Counted from the first letter of the stretch, positions 25,412-34,869 are shown. The stretch is DNA of 64,000 bases from Clostridia bacterium (GCA_017524725.1 JAFXUZ010000097.1:1-64000); one strand, 5' to 3'. The notes: generated by a model not told the origin, from the sequence alone. A program made the numbers and translations.

Positions 25412-26335
25412 TCAGCCCTTCACGGCGCCTATCATGATCCCCTTCACAAAGTATTTCTGTACAAACGGGTACACCACGATGATGGGAACAGTCACCACCA
25501 TGGCCGTCGCCATCCGGATGGAATCGCTGGAAACGGGATTCTGCTTGGAAGCCTGCTGCAGTATTTCCGCGACGGATTTGGAATTGCCCAGGTCATAATT
25601 GTTCAGGATCTGCACCAGGATAAACTGCAGGGTCTTTAAACTGGTCTTATAGGTGTAAAGGTTGGTATCGAACCAGCTGCTCCACTGGCCAACGGCCGTA
25701 AACAGGGCGATGGTTGCCAGGACGGGTTTTGACAGCGGCAAAACGATGCCGAACAGGACCACGATATCCCCCGCGCCGTCCAGGTACGCGGATTCCTCAA
25801 GCTCCTGCGGGAGGGATTCCATATAGATCCTGATCAGGATCATATTGTAAACGCTGATCGCACCGGGGATGATGTATACCCAGAAAGTATCGATCAGCTT
25901 CACCGTCTTGAGAACCATATAATAGGGAACGATTCCGCCGCCGAAGTACATCGTGAATACAAAGAAGTATCCGAAGAACTTGCTGCCGAAAAGGTCTTTT
26001 TTGCTCATTCCGTAGGCCAGCAGGGTATTGAAGAACAGGGCGATGACCGTGCCGGACACGGTCCTTGCCAGTGAAATGAACGCCGCGTGGATAAGCTCCT
26101 TGTTTTTGAACACCTCCCGGTAGCTTTCCAGGGTAAACTTCCTGGGCCAGAAATACAGTCCCCCGCGCACGGTATCCTGGGCGTCGTTCAGGGAGATGAT
26201 CGCCACGTTCCAGAACGGGTACAGGCAGATGAATCCGATGAACGCAAGCAGAACGGTGACCGCGATATCATAGGACAAATGCCCGTTGCGGCGGCTGAAA
26301 GGGTTGTGCCTGTTAGGCAAAGCGCTGTTTTTCAT
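25412..26335 (-). CDS. Carbohydrate ABC transporter permease (LplC-like)
   Basis: A 307-residue permease with six predicted membrane helices. The cytoplasmic EAA loop is LPQELEESAYLDGAGDIVVLF near residue 192 (read in two parts), and the C-terminus PFVQKYFVKGIMIGAVKG is the standard ending of LplC/MalG-type permeases. It follows the partner permease by 17 bases. No ATPase is encoded nearby, which is common for this family because a shared MsmK-like ATPase is used. Confidence 0.92.
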   Translation of the reverse strand: MKNSALPNRHNPFSRRNGHLSYDIAVTVLLAFIGFICLYPFWNVAIISLNDAQDTVRGGLYFWPRKFTLESYREVFKNKELIHAAFISLARTVSGTVIALFFNTLLAYGMSKKDLFGSKFFGYFFVFTMYFGGGIVPYYMVLKTVKLIDTFWVYIIPGAISVYNMILIRIYMESLPQELEESAYLDGAGDIVVLFGIVLPLSKPVLATIALFTAVGQWSSWFDTNLYTYKTSLKTLQFILVQILNNYDLGNSKSVAEILQQASKQNPVSSDSIRMATAMVVTVPIIVVYPFVQKYFVKGIMIGAVKG

Positions 26336-26352
26336 GCTCTCACCGCCCTTCC

Positions 26353-27318
26353 TTAAACCAGCGTCCGGCCGCGGATCCTGCTGACGAAGGTATTCGCAGT
26401 GATCACGAAGATGAAATTGACAACGGATTTGAACAGTCCGACGGCGGAACCGTATGAGTACATGCCGCTTCCGAAACCGTAGCGGTACGCGTAGGTGTCG
26501 ATGACGTCCGAGTAGGTGATGATGGTGTTGTTGCTCATCAGAAGCTGCTGTTCAAAACCGGCGTTGAGCAGGCCGCCCACGGCAAGCACGAACATGACGC
26601 TGACTGTCGGGAGCAGGCACGGAAAGGTGATGTGCACGACGCGCTGGAGACGGTTCGCGCCGTCGATCATCGCGCTTTCATAGATATCCGAAGAAATCGA
26701 GGTGATCGCCGCAAGATAGATGATGGCGTTGTAGCCCATGCCTTTCCAGGTATTCGCGATCCCGAGCAGCACCCAGAAGAGACGGCCCTGCTGGAAAAAA
26801 AGGATCGGGCTCCGGATGATCCCCAATGCTTTGAGCGCTTCGTTGACCACACCGGTCGAGGACATGATCGTTAGGAAGATATTCGCACAGATGACCCAGG
26901 AGATGAAAAACGGCAGGTATGAGATGGTCTGGATGGTTTTCTTGAACCTGGTCAGCCGGCATTCGTTGATAAGCAGCGCCAGCAGGATCGGCGCGGGAAA
27001 GGAGAACAGGAGCGTGATCAGGCTGGTCATCAGGGTATTTCTCATGATCCTGAGAAAATCACCCGTCGTGAAAAAATACTCGAACCATTTCAGCCCGACG
27101 AATTTCTGCTGGAAGAAGCTGCTGAGGAAATCCATCCTCGGCTTGAAATCAATAAATGCGATGTAAATACCGTACATTGGGCCATAGCAGAAAATCAGAG
27201 CCCAGATCACACCCGGCAGGATGAGAAGGTACAGAAATTTATGGCGCTTCCAGCTTTTCAGGAAGCGTTCACCCATGGTGGGGCCGCGTAACGCGCTGCC
27301 CGGTCTGACTGTATCCAT
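26353..27318 (-). CDS. Carbohydrate ABC transporter permease (LplB-like)
   Basis: A 321-residue permease, the partner of the LplC-like protein. The N-terminal helix includes KFLYLLILPGVIWALIFCYG, and the EAA loop is DIYESAMIDGANRLQRV near residue 225. The C-terminal NTFVSRIRGRTLV is usual. I chose the ATG at 27318 because it follows AGGGGG at seven bases, whereas the ATG at 27351 almost touches a weak AAAGG. This is the first gene of the transporter operon, and the AT-rich region upstream presumably holds its promoter. Confidence 0.9.
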   Translation of the reverse strand: MDTVRPGSALRGPTMGERFLKSWKRHKFLYLLILPGVIWALIFCYGPMYGIYIAFIDFKPRMDFLSSFFQQKFVGLKWFEYFFTTGDFLRIMRNTLMTSLITLLFSFPAPILLALLINECRLTRFKKTIQTISYLPFFISWVICANIFLTIMSSTGVVNEALKALGIIRSPILFFQQGRLFWVLLGIANTWKGMGYNAIIYLAAITSISSDIYESAMIDGANRLQRVVHITFPCLLPTVSVMFVLAVGGLLNAGFEQQLLMSNNTIITYSDVIDTYAYRYGFGSGMYSYGSAVGLFKSVVNFIFVITANTFVSRIRGRTLV

Positions 27319-27351
27319 TGTCAATCCCCCTTGCTTGTCCGTTTCCATCAT

Positions 27352-27566
27352 ACCTTTTTTATAGCAGGAAATATAGGCAAATAATTAACCATATATAACA
27401 ATTTACAATCAAAATACCCCTGAATCGAACGGTTTGAATAGCAATTATCCACAAAAATAACAATTCTCCACATTTTCATTGCTGCGGCATTGACTTATAG
27501 ATCCGGCAGGCTCTATAAGAGTCATCAGAGGACTATTTTTATCAGCCACGGGCAGGAGGTACCGCC
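27352..27566. promoter_or_regulatory. Divergent AT-rich control region with DnaA-like boxes
   Basis: This region separates the sugar transporter operon from the 27567 glycosidase. It holds a perfect DnaA-box sequence TTATCCACA (27445-27453) and a one-mismatch copy TTCTCCACA (27464-27472). A plus-strand promoter for the glycosidase is TTGACT (27490-27495) and TATAAG (27514-27519) with an 18-base spacer. The control region is likely shared by YesN or AraC-type regulators. Confidence 0.5.
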
Positions 27567-29564
27567 ATGAACGGTCAGTTATGCTATCGGGAAAGCGCCG
27601 AAGGTTTCATCCTTGAAAATGAAGCCGCCGCGGTGCGCTGCCAGACGGAAAAAGCCCTTTGCGAGATCGATTTCAAGCGCTCGGGCCGGCCCGCCGTCGG
27701 GTCATGCGGCTTCGAATTCCGCTACAGGGGCAAAATATACAGGGGCGAAGAGCTTTCCATGTGCTCAAGGAAATGCTATTGTGAACACATGGGCGGGGAA
27801 AGCACTGCCGTGCTCGCAATTTTCCTTCCCTCCCTGACGGTCCGCTGGCGCTTTACCCTCTCGGAACGCCGGGAATCGCTCCTCGTCCGGCTGAGCCTGG
27901 AGGGACAGGACATCATCTCATCCAACTACATGTGTCCTCTCCGTGTCGAAGGGAAGGTGTTCCCTCTGGGAGAAAGCCGTCTTCCGCGGCTTTTGTACGT
28001 TCCCTATGACAACGACAAATGGATCCGCTACAAGGCGCAGGAATTCCAGGCCTGCGGAACAAGCTATGAATTGACGGCGGTGTACGACGACGATACCCGC
28101 AACGGATACGTGATCGGTTCGGTCACGCACGATCACTGGAAGACCGGCATCGTCACCCACGGCGGATACGGCGAATTAAGCATGATGCGTGTCTTCGGCG
28201 GCGTCGCCGACACCAATACGCGCGATCCCGGCCATCCTCACGGCGCCGTCCGCGGAAAACAGATCGAATCCCCCGCGATCATGCTGCTCTACAGCGACGA
28301 TTTCCGTGAAGGCCTGCGCCTCTACGGCCTTCTCAATGCCGAATTTGCGCCTCCGCCCGCCTGGGACAGGGGCGTAATATTCGGCTGGAACAGCTGGGCC
28401 TGCCTGACCACGTCCGTCAGCCTGGACGCCTACCTGAAAGTCAGCGAAACATTCGACCGCTGGAAAACGATCGGTTTCTCCAATAGCGGGGAGGTGTACG
28501 TCAATTTTGATTCCTTCTGGGACCGTCTGACCCCGCAGGAGCTTCTTAAAGCCGTTGATACGGTCCACAGCCGCGGGCAGAAGGCGGGCATCTACTATAC
28601 ACCATTCACCTGCTGGACCCATGACCTGGACCGCGTGGTCGAGGATACGGACGGACGCTGGACCTGGCGGGACCTGATCCTGCGCGACGAGGACGATAAC
28701 CCGATCCCGCCCATTGCGGGCGGGTTCCCCGTGGACCCCACGCACCCGGGCAACCTGATGCGGGTGGAAAGACGGATCCGCCGCTTTATCGACATGGGTT
28801 TTGATTACCTGAAGGTGGACTTCATGTCTCATGGTGCGTGCGAGGGCGTACACTGGCTCCGCAGCGTGACCACCGGCGTGGAAGCCTATCGCTACGGCCT
28901 TGAGGCGATGTGCGCGCTCATCCGTCCGGAAACGCTCAAGCGTCCCTTCTTCCTGGACTTCTCCATCGCGCCTCTCTTTCCCCACGGCTACGCGCACGCG
29001 CGCCGCATCTCCTGCGACTCCTTCGGCCAGATCTATGACACCGAATATATGCTAAACTCCCTTACCTACAGCTTCTGGCAGAACGGCACGATCTATCCCT
29101 ATACGGACCCGGACCACACCTGCCTTTACCACAGCGTCGGACGCCCCGTGTCCGAGACCGAGGAGGCGCGAAGCCGCCTGCTCGCATCGGCCATCGGCGG
29201 CACCGTGCTGCTTCTGAGCGACGATTACCGAGACACGCGCGCCGTGGAACGCACCGAGGCGCTGCTTACGCCAGAATACCTTGAGATCGCGCGCCGCGGA
29301 GAGGCGTTCCTGCCCGTCGAATGCTTCAGGGGCGAATCCGCAAGCAGGTTCTATACCCGGGACGACGGGGACCGTGTATACCTTGCGGTCTTCAACTTTG
29401 AGGACGAAGACGCGGTCCTCAGCTTACCGGTGCGCCGCATCCCCGGCATACCGGAAGACGCGGTGTTTACCTGCACGGTGAGCGGCTTTACCTGCGCGGG
29501 CCCTGTGCTCTCCATTCCTCTCCCGCCGCGCGGCTGTGCGCTGATGCGTTATGACCGGACATAG
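27567..29564 (+). CDS. Clan GH-D glycoside hydrolase, alpha-galactosidase-like
   Basis: A 665-residue, apparently cytosolic protein (no signal peptide). An N-terminal beta-sandwich is followed by a TIM barrel. FGWNSWACLTTSVS near residue 273 is the clan-D entry strand, DYLKVDFMSHG near 415 holds the probable nucleophile Asp, and RISCDSFGQIYD near 490 the probable acid/base. The closest family by pattern is GH36, though GH27- or GH31-like activity cannot be excluded. It is divergent from the sugar transporter operon and likely cleaves the imported oligosaccharide. Confidence 0.8.
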   Translation: MNGQLCYRESAEGFILENEAAAVRCQTEKALCEIDFKRSGRPAVGSCGFEFRYRGKIYRGEELSMCSRKCYCEHMGGESTAVLAIFLPSLTVRWRFTLSERRESLLVRLSLEGQDIISSNYMCPLRVEGKVFPLGESRLPRLLYVPYDNDKWIRYKAQEFQACGTSYELTAVYDDDTRNGYVIGSVTHDHWKTGIVTHGGYGELSMMRVFGGVADTNTRDPGHPHGAVRGKQIESPAIMLLYSDDFREGLRLYGLLNAEFAPPPAWDRGVIFGWNSWACLTTSVSLDAYLKVSETFDRWKTIGFSNSGEVYVNFDSFWDRLTPQELLKAVDTVHSRGQKAGIYYTPFTCWTHDLDRVVEDTDGRWTWRDLILRDEDDNPIPPIAGGFPVDPTHPGNLMRVERRIRRFIDMGFDYLKVDFMSHGACEGVHWLRSVTTGVEAYRYGLEAMCALIRPETLKRPFFLDFSIAPLFPHGYAHARRISCDSFGQIYDTEYMLNSLTYSFWQNGTIYPYTDPDHTCLYHSVGRPVSETEEARSRLLASAIGGTVLLLSDDYRDTRAVERTEALLTPEYLEIARRGEAFLPVECFRGESASRFYTRDDGDRVYLAVFNFEDEDAVLSLPVRRIPGIPEDAVFTCTVSGFTCAGPVLSIPLPPRGCALMRYDRT

Positions 29565-29613
29565 CAGGGACAAAGCCGCGGCCGGACCGATTGATATCGG
29601 CATGATTAAACAA

Positions 29614-29672
29614 GCAGGACAATTTTGCGCATGCAGCAGTACCCGGTACGCGCAAAACGTCCTGCGTTTTTT
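29614..29672 (+). terminator. Terminator of the clan-D glycosidase gene
   Basis: A long stem of GCAGGAC plus ATTTTGCGC (29614-29630) with GCGCAAAA plus GTCCTGC (29650-29665) is followed by T6. Confidence 0.9.
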
Positions 29673-29712
29673 CCGTGAATGCCTATTCCGGGATAACGCC
29701 CCGTATCCGGTC

Positions 29713-30462
29713 TTAATCCGCCAGCACGATCCTCTCCGCCGTCCTGCGTATCAGAGGGATAAGATCCATCTCCTCCTCCGTCAGCCCTTCCGGGGCAAAG
29801 CTGCCCCGGATGGGCCTTCTGAATAAGAACAGGTACCAGGCAGCCGCAGCAGCATAGCGTCCCAGACCGAGGCTCAGGTGGAAGCCGTCCCGGCACAGCG
29901 AACGCCCGCCGCGTGGGTAATCGAATTCCGGCAAGGCGCGGAGCGCCTGGATCACGTCACCGACCGGGATCAGCGGGGCCTGTATGAGCACCGACGCCTG
30001 AAGGTAGGCGCGACGGAGTTTGGAGTACATAAGGCTTTGACTGTTCTCATACCGGCAGAATTCGCTGTGCGTGCTGTCGTTCTCATAAGCCCAGGTCTGT
30101 TGAAGCACGACCCGGGCGCCCGGCGCGGTATCGCGGATCCATTCGGCCATCAGGGACAGGTAAGGCAGATAGGTCTCATACTGTCCGCTTTCATGACTGA
30201 CCTGCTGCAATGTGACGACATCCCAGCCGGGCAGGGAGACGATCTCCCCCGCCGACACCGTCCTGTCACCGACAGGCATGCCGTTGCGCTCCGGCGTATA
30301 TTCCGCACGGTTCCCGGAAACGTTTTCCCAGTGCCGCTTCAGGGAGCAGCCGCCGATGTACAGATTTACGCATTCGATCTTTTGCCCCTCATCGGAGGCA
30401 ATCGCGTGAAGCCATCTCTGAGCGTCCTGGGAAAAGCTGTTCCCGATGGAAAGGACCTTCAC
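29713..30462 (-). CDS. DUF4886 SGNH-hydrolase-like protein
   Basis: A 249-residue protein beginning KVLSIGNSFSQDA after the start residue. The GNSFS block is the SGNH-type nucleophile Ser motif, and CRDGFHLS near residue 210 carries the Asp-His pair. DUF4886 members are seen beside glycosidase genes and are thought to be carbohydrate esterases. I use the GTG at 30462 because it gives the usual family start; an in-frame ATG at 30519 would overlap the GH36 gene by 41 bases. It has no signal peptide. It is the last gene of the GH36 operon. Confidence 0.78.
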   Translation of the reverse strand: MKVLSIGNSFSQDAQRWLHAIASDEGQKIECVNLYIGGCSLKRHWENVSGNRAEYTPERNGMPVGDRTVSAGEIVSLPGWDVVTLQQVSHESGQYETYLPYLSLMAEWIRDTAPGARVVLQQTWAYENDSTHSEFCRYENSQSLMYSKLRRAYLQASVLIQAPLIPVGDVIQALRALPEFDYPRGGRSLCRDGFHLSLGLGRYAAAAAWYLFLFRRPIRGSFAPEGLTEEEMDLIPLIRRTAERIVLAD

Positions 30463-30478
30463 CGCGCCTTTTGACCCC

Positions 30479-32539
30479 TCATCCGCGCACGGATACCCAG
30501 TATTGCATATCACTGTCAAAATCTCCTTTCAACCGTGGACTGACTCCAAGATTCATCAGCGTGCTTCCGTACATTCGCTCCCCGGTGCCCCTGCATTCGT
30601 ACAGCCGGCCACCATCAAGGCCCTTCAGGCGAATATTGGGACAGGCGTCGCCGTACTCCTGTGAATGCAGGAACGAAAAGAGCACGAATTCACTTTTATC
30701 GGGTGAAACGAACATTTCGGCGCACAGATTATCCTTAGATGGCAGAGCAAGCCGGTACAGGTCTCCTCCGAACACGAGATGGCGGATCTGTTTGTATGCC
30801 TCGATATGCCGCGCCGCCTCCCTGAGTTCATCTTCGGTGTAACGGGTCAGATCGGCCCCGATCCCCAGGGTCCCGAGCATCGCGGAATGGAATTTGTATT
30901 TCATTTCGTCCCTTCCGCCCTTCCGCGCGTTCCCGGGCAGATCGGTGACCCAGCAGGAGGTATATACAGGCGCATAGCACAGCGAAGCGCCTTCCTGGAT
31001 GCGCAGCCGGTCAAAGGGATCGGTGTTGTCCGATACCCAGAACTGGTCTGTGCGTGAGATCATGCCGATATCCGCACGTCCACCGCCGCCGGAGCAGGCC
31101 TCGATGTCAAGGTCCGGGTATTCCTTCCGCAGGGCCTCGACAATGCGGTAGACCGCCAGGATATGCTTTTCCCGTGCCAGGGGCGAAAGAGCCTCGCAGC
31201 AGTCCGCGATCGTCCGGTTCATGTCCCACTTAAAGTAATCGATCCTGTACTTTTTCATCAGGCCTCGCAGCGTATTGAGCGCATAGGCCTCCGCTTCCCG
31301 TAACCCAAGGTTGAGGAGGTACTGGTTCCTCTGCCGCAGGGGATCCTTGCCCGGCAGGGAAAAGATCCAGTCCGGATGCGCCTCAAAAACGGCACTGCCC
31401 GGATTGACGGATTCCGGTTCGATCCACAGGCCGAAAGACATGCCGAGCGCGTGCACACAGTCGATCAGTTCCTCAAGTCCGTTGGGAAACTTGACCGGAT
31501 CCACCTGCCAGTCGCCCAGCCCTGACCTGTCGCTGGACCTGCCGGAAAACCAGCCGTCGTCTACGACGAACAGTTCGATCCCGATCGACGCGGCGCGTTT
31601 GGCCAGCGCCATCTGCTGCGATGAACGCACGTCGAATTCCGTTGCGTACCAGGAATTATACAGTACCTTCCGCTCATGCCGCCGCCCGGCCAGCACATTC
31701 CTTTCCAGGCTGTGGATCGCCCTGCTGAGTCCCCCTGCCCCGTCGGGAGCCGCACACAGAAAGACCGGCGGCGCCGCCAACACCTCACCGGGAGAAAGCG
31801 CTGCGCACAGATCATCGTCGTTCCATCCGCCCAGAAGCCGGCCTCCGCCGAGCAGTTCGTCCTTTGCCTCAATCGCCCATGAGCCGCTCCAGCTGAGCAG
31901 GAAGCCGTATGCCGCTCCCAGGTCCTCCACTTCATTTTCGGTAAGCATGATAAAGGGTGAACTGTCCGGCCCGGAAAGCCCTTTGCGGTTTTCGATGCGG
32001 ATCGCCGCCTGCCCGATTTTTTGACTCTGTCTGCGGAATTCGCCCGACCAGCAGCCGCTGAAGTAATGTGCCGTCAGCGGTTTTTCGCCGCAGGGAAGCG
32101 GTGCGGACGCCGTAAAGAAGCGGCGGATCTTCACCGCTTCCTTTCCGCAGCGAGCACGCGCCGTACGTTCTATCGCGTCCTCTTCCGGGAAAACGCGGTA
32201 GTAAAGCTCCACCGTAAAGCCCGTTTCCCTGTCTGCCAGGGACAGTGTCAGTTCCTCCCCTTCGATCCGGACGTGATGTGTTTCAGGGAACAGCGGGCAG
32301 TCGGCCTTCAGGGCCGTACGGCAGAAGGTACGCCCGTCAAAAACGGGGAATTCCTGATACGCGCGCCACATTTCGGATTCAAAAGAGGACCTGTCTCGCA
32401 CAGGGCGCAGATATGCGCCGTCACGGGGGTCGATCTTTCTTCCCCAGTACAGCCCGACAGGCGTAGGATATTCCAGCGAGATCACATACGAAAAGCCTTT
32501 TGTTTCCAGAAAGATCCTGTTTTCATTCTGCCTGATCAT
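30479..32539 (-). CDS. Alpha-galactosidase (GH36 family)
   Basis: A 686-residue cytosolic enzyme that removes alpha-linked galactose from oligosaccharides. Diagnostic parts are the N-terminal beta-supersandwich, WYATEFDV near residue 310, ELFVVDDGWFSGR near 335, the nucleophile in YFKWDMNR near 435, and CSGGGGRAD near 485 with the acid/base in VSDNTDP near 507. The length is somewhat below the 700-730 usual for GH36. The ATG at 32539 follows GGAG at eight bases. It sits in a minus-strand operon with a mutarotase-like gene and a DUF4886 gene. Confidence 0.92.
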   Translation of the reverse strand: MIRQNENRIFLETKGFSYVISLEYPTPVGLYWGRKIDPRDGAYLRPVRDRSSFESEMWRAYQEFPVFDGRTFCRTALKADCPLFPETHHVRIEGEELTLSLADRETGFTVELYYRVFPEEDAIERTARARCGKEAVKIRRFFTASAPLPCGEKPLTAHYFSGCWSGEFRRQSQKIGQAAIRIENRKGLSGPDSSPFIMLTENEVEDLGAAYGFLLSWSGSWAIEAKDELLGGGRLLGGWNDDDLCAALSPGEVLAAPPVFLCAAPDGAGGLSRAIHSLERNVLAGRRHERKVLYNSWYATEFDVRSSQQMALAKRAASIGIELFVVDDGWFSGRSSDRSGLGDWQVDPVKFPNGLEELIDCVHALGMSFGLWIEPESVNPGSAVFEAHPDWIFSLPGKDPLRQRNQYLLNLGLREAEAYALNTLRGLMKKYRIDYFKWDMNRTIADCCEALSPLAREKHILAVYRIVEALRKEYPDLDIEACSGGGGRADIGMISRTDQFWVSDNTDPFDRLRIQEGASLCYAPVYTSCWVTDLPGNARKGGRDEMKYKFHSAMLGTLGIGADLTRYTEDELREAARHIEAYKQIRHLVFGGDLYRLALPSKDNLCAEMFVSPDKSEFVLFSFLHSQEYGDACPNIRLKGLDGGRLYECRGTGERMYGSTLMNLGVSPRLKGDFDSDMQYWVSVRG

Positions 32540-32933
32540 CGTTGTGTCTCCTTTCCGCCGCAAAGGCCCGTCAGCCGCTTGAAGGGCCAGAGCTGTTGTG
32601 TGATCACGGGGTTACAGGGAACGGCTGCGTCCAGCTTGTCCATCCTTTGACTGAGCGCCGCGAGGTCCCCTTTGCCGGCCGCGCCGAAAGCATCCACCCA
32701 GCCGCGGCAGGATCGTGACATTACAGGTAATCGTTCTCCGGGCACAGCGCCGTGTAGGGGGCATTTTCCTTTTCATCGGTAAAGGTGTCCGTTACCGTAT
32801 GCGGATAGACCTTTGCCGAGGAACCCTTGTATACGCGGCGGTCCAGGAACATGGGATTCCTGTCGGGTTTCCCGAGCATATAGGTCGGGATCCCGACGGT
32901 TTCGCACCGGGCGCATACAGGTCCGTTTTTCAT
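32536..32933 (-). pseudogene. Decayed DUF5107 gene fragment
   Basis: Seventy codons at 32933-32721 encode a clear DUF5107 start: VGIPTYMLGKPDRNPMFLD, VYKGSSAKVYPH, ENDYL. There the frame stops, but shifting it by one base continues as NVTILPRLGG, the expected next segment. Then most of the protein is missing. A third frame carries a coding-like tail (KGDLAALSQRMDKLDAAVP, QLWPFKRLTG) whose TGA overlaps the GH36 start as ATGA. A frameshift plus a large internal deletion of an ancestral operon gene is the simplest reading. Intact relatives are usually far longer. Confidence 0.75.
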
Positions 32934-32946
32934 GCATTATCCCCCG

Positions 32947-33783
32947 TCATGTTTTTCCAAGCGTGATCATAAGTTCGAACGAAACGGTCTCCCCCGGTCC
33001 GGCCGTCCGGAGCGTGCCGGAAGCGCTGCTTTCCGACAGGGTATCGTAATAGGACAGTCCGGGTTCGAAGGCAAAATTCCTGTCACCCCGCCAACCGCCG
33101 TTCGTGATCCAAAATCCCAGGTAGGGCAGCTCGGCCGCATCCCATCGCATGGACATATTCACACCGCGCGTCGGCCATATGCATCCGCACTGTCCCGTCT
33201 GAAGCGGCCTTGAAAAATAGAACTTTGCCATCGAGCCATCAGGCGGAGGCGAAGGGATCACATCGCACGACGGCGCGCCCGGCTTAAGGACGTCCCTCGC
33301 TTCCCTGCCCGAGGGCGGATAGAGGAAGACCGTATCCTGATCCAGCTGCCAAAGGCAGTGGCACACCCAGCAAAAGGGACGGGCGGCGGAGGCGTCGTTG
33401 CGTATCTCCCATCGCAAACGGAGGGTATCTTCATCCAGCCGCGCGGTCTTTCTGTAATCCCATCCGTCCGCCCACAGGTGAAGGAGCAGGCCGCCTTCCG
33501 TGTACGATGCTTCCATCGGGCTGGTCCAGATCATCCCGTGGTCGGGGACAGGGGGCCACTCCCCCTCTTTCCCCGCCTCCCCCATGGAGGGGAACACATC
33601 GTCAAAACCCGAGGCGTCGCCCTCCCCAAAGGGCATTCCCGCCCTGAGCGGCGGATAGGCGCCGGGAGGCTGCGCAAGCATCTGCATCCCGGCGGGCCGA
33701 TATACAAGTGAAGCAAGCTTCCCGCCGCGCCGCGGCATGAATACTGCGCTGAGGGTTTCGCTCTGCAATACCGTGTTTTCCAT
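32947..33783 (-). CDS. Aldose 1-epimerase/galactose mutarotase-like protein
   Basis: A 278-residue beta-sandwich protein. Family-like elements are PRRGGKLASLVY at the start, DVFPSMGEA near residue 64, PDHGMIWTSPM near 80, and EPGLSYYDTL near 250. The His in PDHG matches the position of a mutarotase active-site His. The ATG at 33783 follows GGGGTGG at five bases, preferred to an upstream in-frame GTG at 33792. It leads the operon with the DUF5107 remnant, GH36 and DUF4886 genes, so interconverting anomers of released sugar is plausible. Confidence 0.78.
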   Translation of the reverse strand: MENTVLQSETLSAVFMPRRGGKLASLVYRPAGMQMLAQPPGAYPPLRAGMPFGEGDASGFDDVFPSMGEAGKEGEWPPVPDHGMIWTSPMEASYTEGGLLLHLWADGWDYRKTARLDEDTLRLRWEIRNDASAARPFCWVCHCLWQLDQDTVFLYPPSGREARDVLKPGAPSCDVIPSPPPDGSMAKFYFSRPLQTGQCGCIWPTRGVNMSMRWDAAELPYLGFWITNGGWRGDRNFAFEPGLSYYDTLSESSASGTLRTAGPGETVSFELMITLGKT

Positions 33784-34011
33784 AACGGCCACCCCAGTTA
33801 TTAATGCTGCGATTTGATTCTATTGTACACTGACCGAGCAGAAAACAGAACCGAAAAAAAAGCCTGTTGATTGTAAAAAACACGCATCATTTTTCCTCGC
33901 GGCAGTGGTATACTTATATAAACGCACCGCCGCATGCACGGCATATGCCAAAAAAGCGGACACGCACCGAAGCCGCAGCGCAATTAAACTTTTCCGGATG
34001 GGAGGAGCGGG
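33784..34011. promoter_or_regulatory. Divergent control region of the GH36 operon and AraC gene
   Basis: Minus-strand -10 candidate TACAAT lies near 33827-33822 and plus-strand -10 candidate TATACT at 33910-33915. Neither has a strong -35, which fits activator-dependent expression by the AraC-type regulator encoded at 34012. Confidence 0.4.
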
Positions 34012-34869
34012 ATGAAAGTCAGGGAAACAGGCGTTCTGACGTCGAGCGACGTTTACTTCCATACGCCCTCCGCCGCGTCAAAGGAAATATTCCTTACGCT
34101 CCTGTGTGCCGGCCGCTATGACTGCACACCGGAATACATGGTAAAGCGCCACAGCTATGAAAGCGGCCTCATCCTGCTGGTATTGGAAGGCAGCGGCTAC
34201 GCTGAGATCGGGGACAGGCGCCACACCCTCAGGCAGGGGGACGCCGTGCTGCTTGACTGCTACCTTCCCCACTGCTACGGGACAAGCAGCGGCTGGAGCA
34301 TCCTCTGGGTGCATTTCGGTGGCGCGGCGGCGCACAGGATGATCCTTTCGCTGGAGCCCTCCAGGCGCGTCCTTCGGCCCGGGGCCTGGTCGTATGAAAT
34401 GCGGCGCTGCATGATGAGCGTTTACGGCATGTTTTCAGACCCCGGGAACGCGCCTGACGACGTGCGCATCCACACCGAGATCACGCGTATGATCTGCTTT
34501 TTCTTTGCAGGCGGGCAAAATGAAAGCGCGTCCGCCATGGACACTGTTGCCGCCAAACTGTCCGACCGTCTTTCCGAGCGCGTGACGACCCGCGAACTGG
34601 CCGGAATGGTCCACATGTCCGAAAGCCAGCTGAACCGCTCCTTCAGGCGGGAAAAAGGGCTCTCCCCCCACCAGTTCCGCATCGAGGCCCGGTTGAATGC
34701 CGCCCGCTACCTTCTGGCCAATACCGTCCTTTCCCTGTCGGAGATCGCCCTAAAGTGCGGGTTCCGCGACGCGAGCGCGCTGATCCATCAGTTCAAGGCC
34801 AGGACCGGCCTGACCCCGGGAGAATATGCCGCACAGTGCAGGGACACGATCCCCGACCAGCTTTCATAA
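34012..34869 (+). CDS. AraC family transcriptional regulator
   Basis: A 285-residue regulator with an N-terminal cupin-like sensor domain (residues about 20-150, including VLEGSGYAEIGD and LRQGDAVLLDCYLPH) and a C-terminal AraC DNA-binding domain (residues about 185-280). The two helix-turn-helix motifs are TTRELAGMVHMSESQLNRSF and LSEIALKCGFRDASALIHQF. The ATG follows GGAGGAGCGGG. It is divergent from the GH36 operon and probably its sugar-responsive activator. Confidence 0.92.
   Translation: MKVRETGVLTSSDVYFHTPSAASKEIFLTLLCAGRYDCTPEYMVKRHSYESGLILLVLEGSGYAEIGDRRHTLRQGDAVLLDCYLPHCYGTSSGWSILWVHFGGAAAHRMILSLEPSRRVLRPGAWSYEMRRCMMSVYGMFSDPGNAPDDVRIHTEITRMICFFFAGGQNESASAMDTVAAKLSDRLSERVTTRELAGMVHMSESQLNRSFRREKGLSPHQFRIEARLNAARYLLANTVLSLSEIALKCGFRDASALIHQFKARTGLTPGEYAAQCRDTIPDQLS

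Noticed and set aside
27445..27472. Replication origin suggested by DnaA-like boxes
   Set aside because: Only two boxes, no dnaA or dnaN gene and no AT-rich unwinding repeats are present, so this is not an origin.
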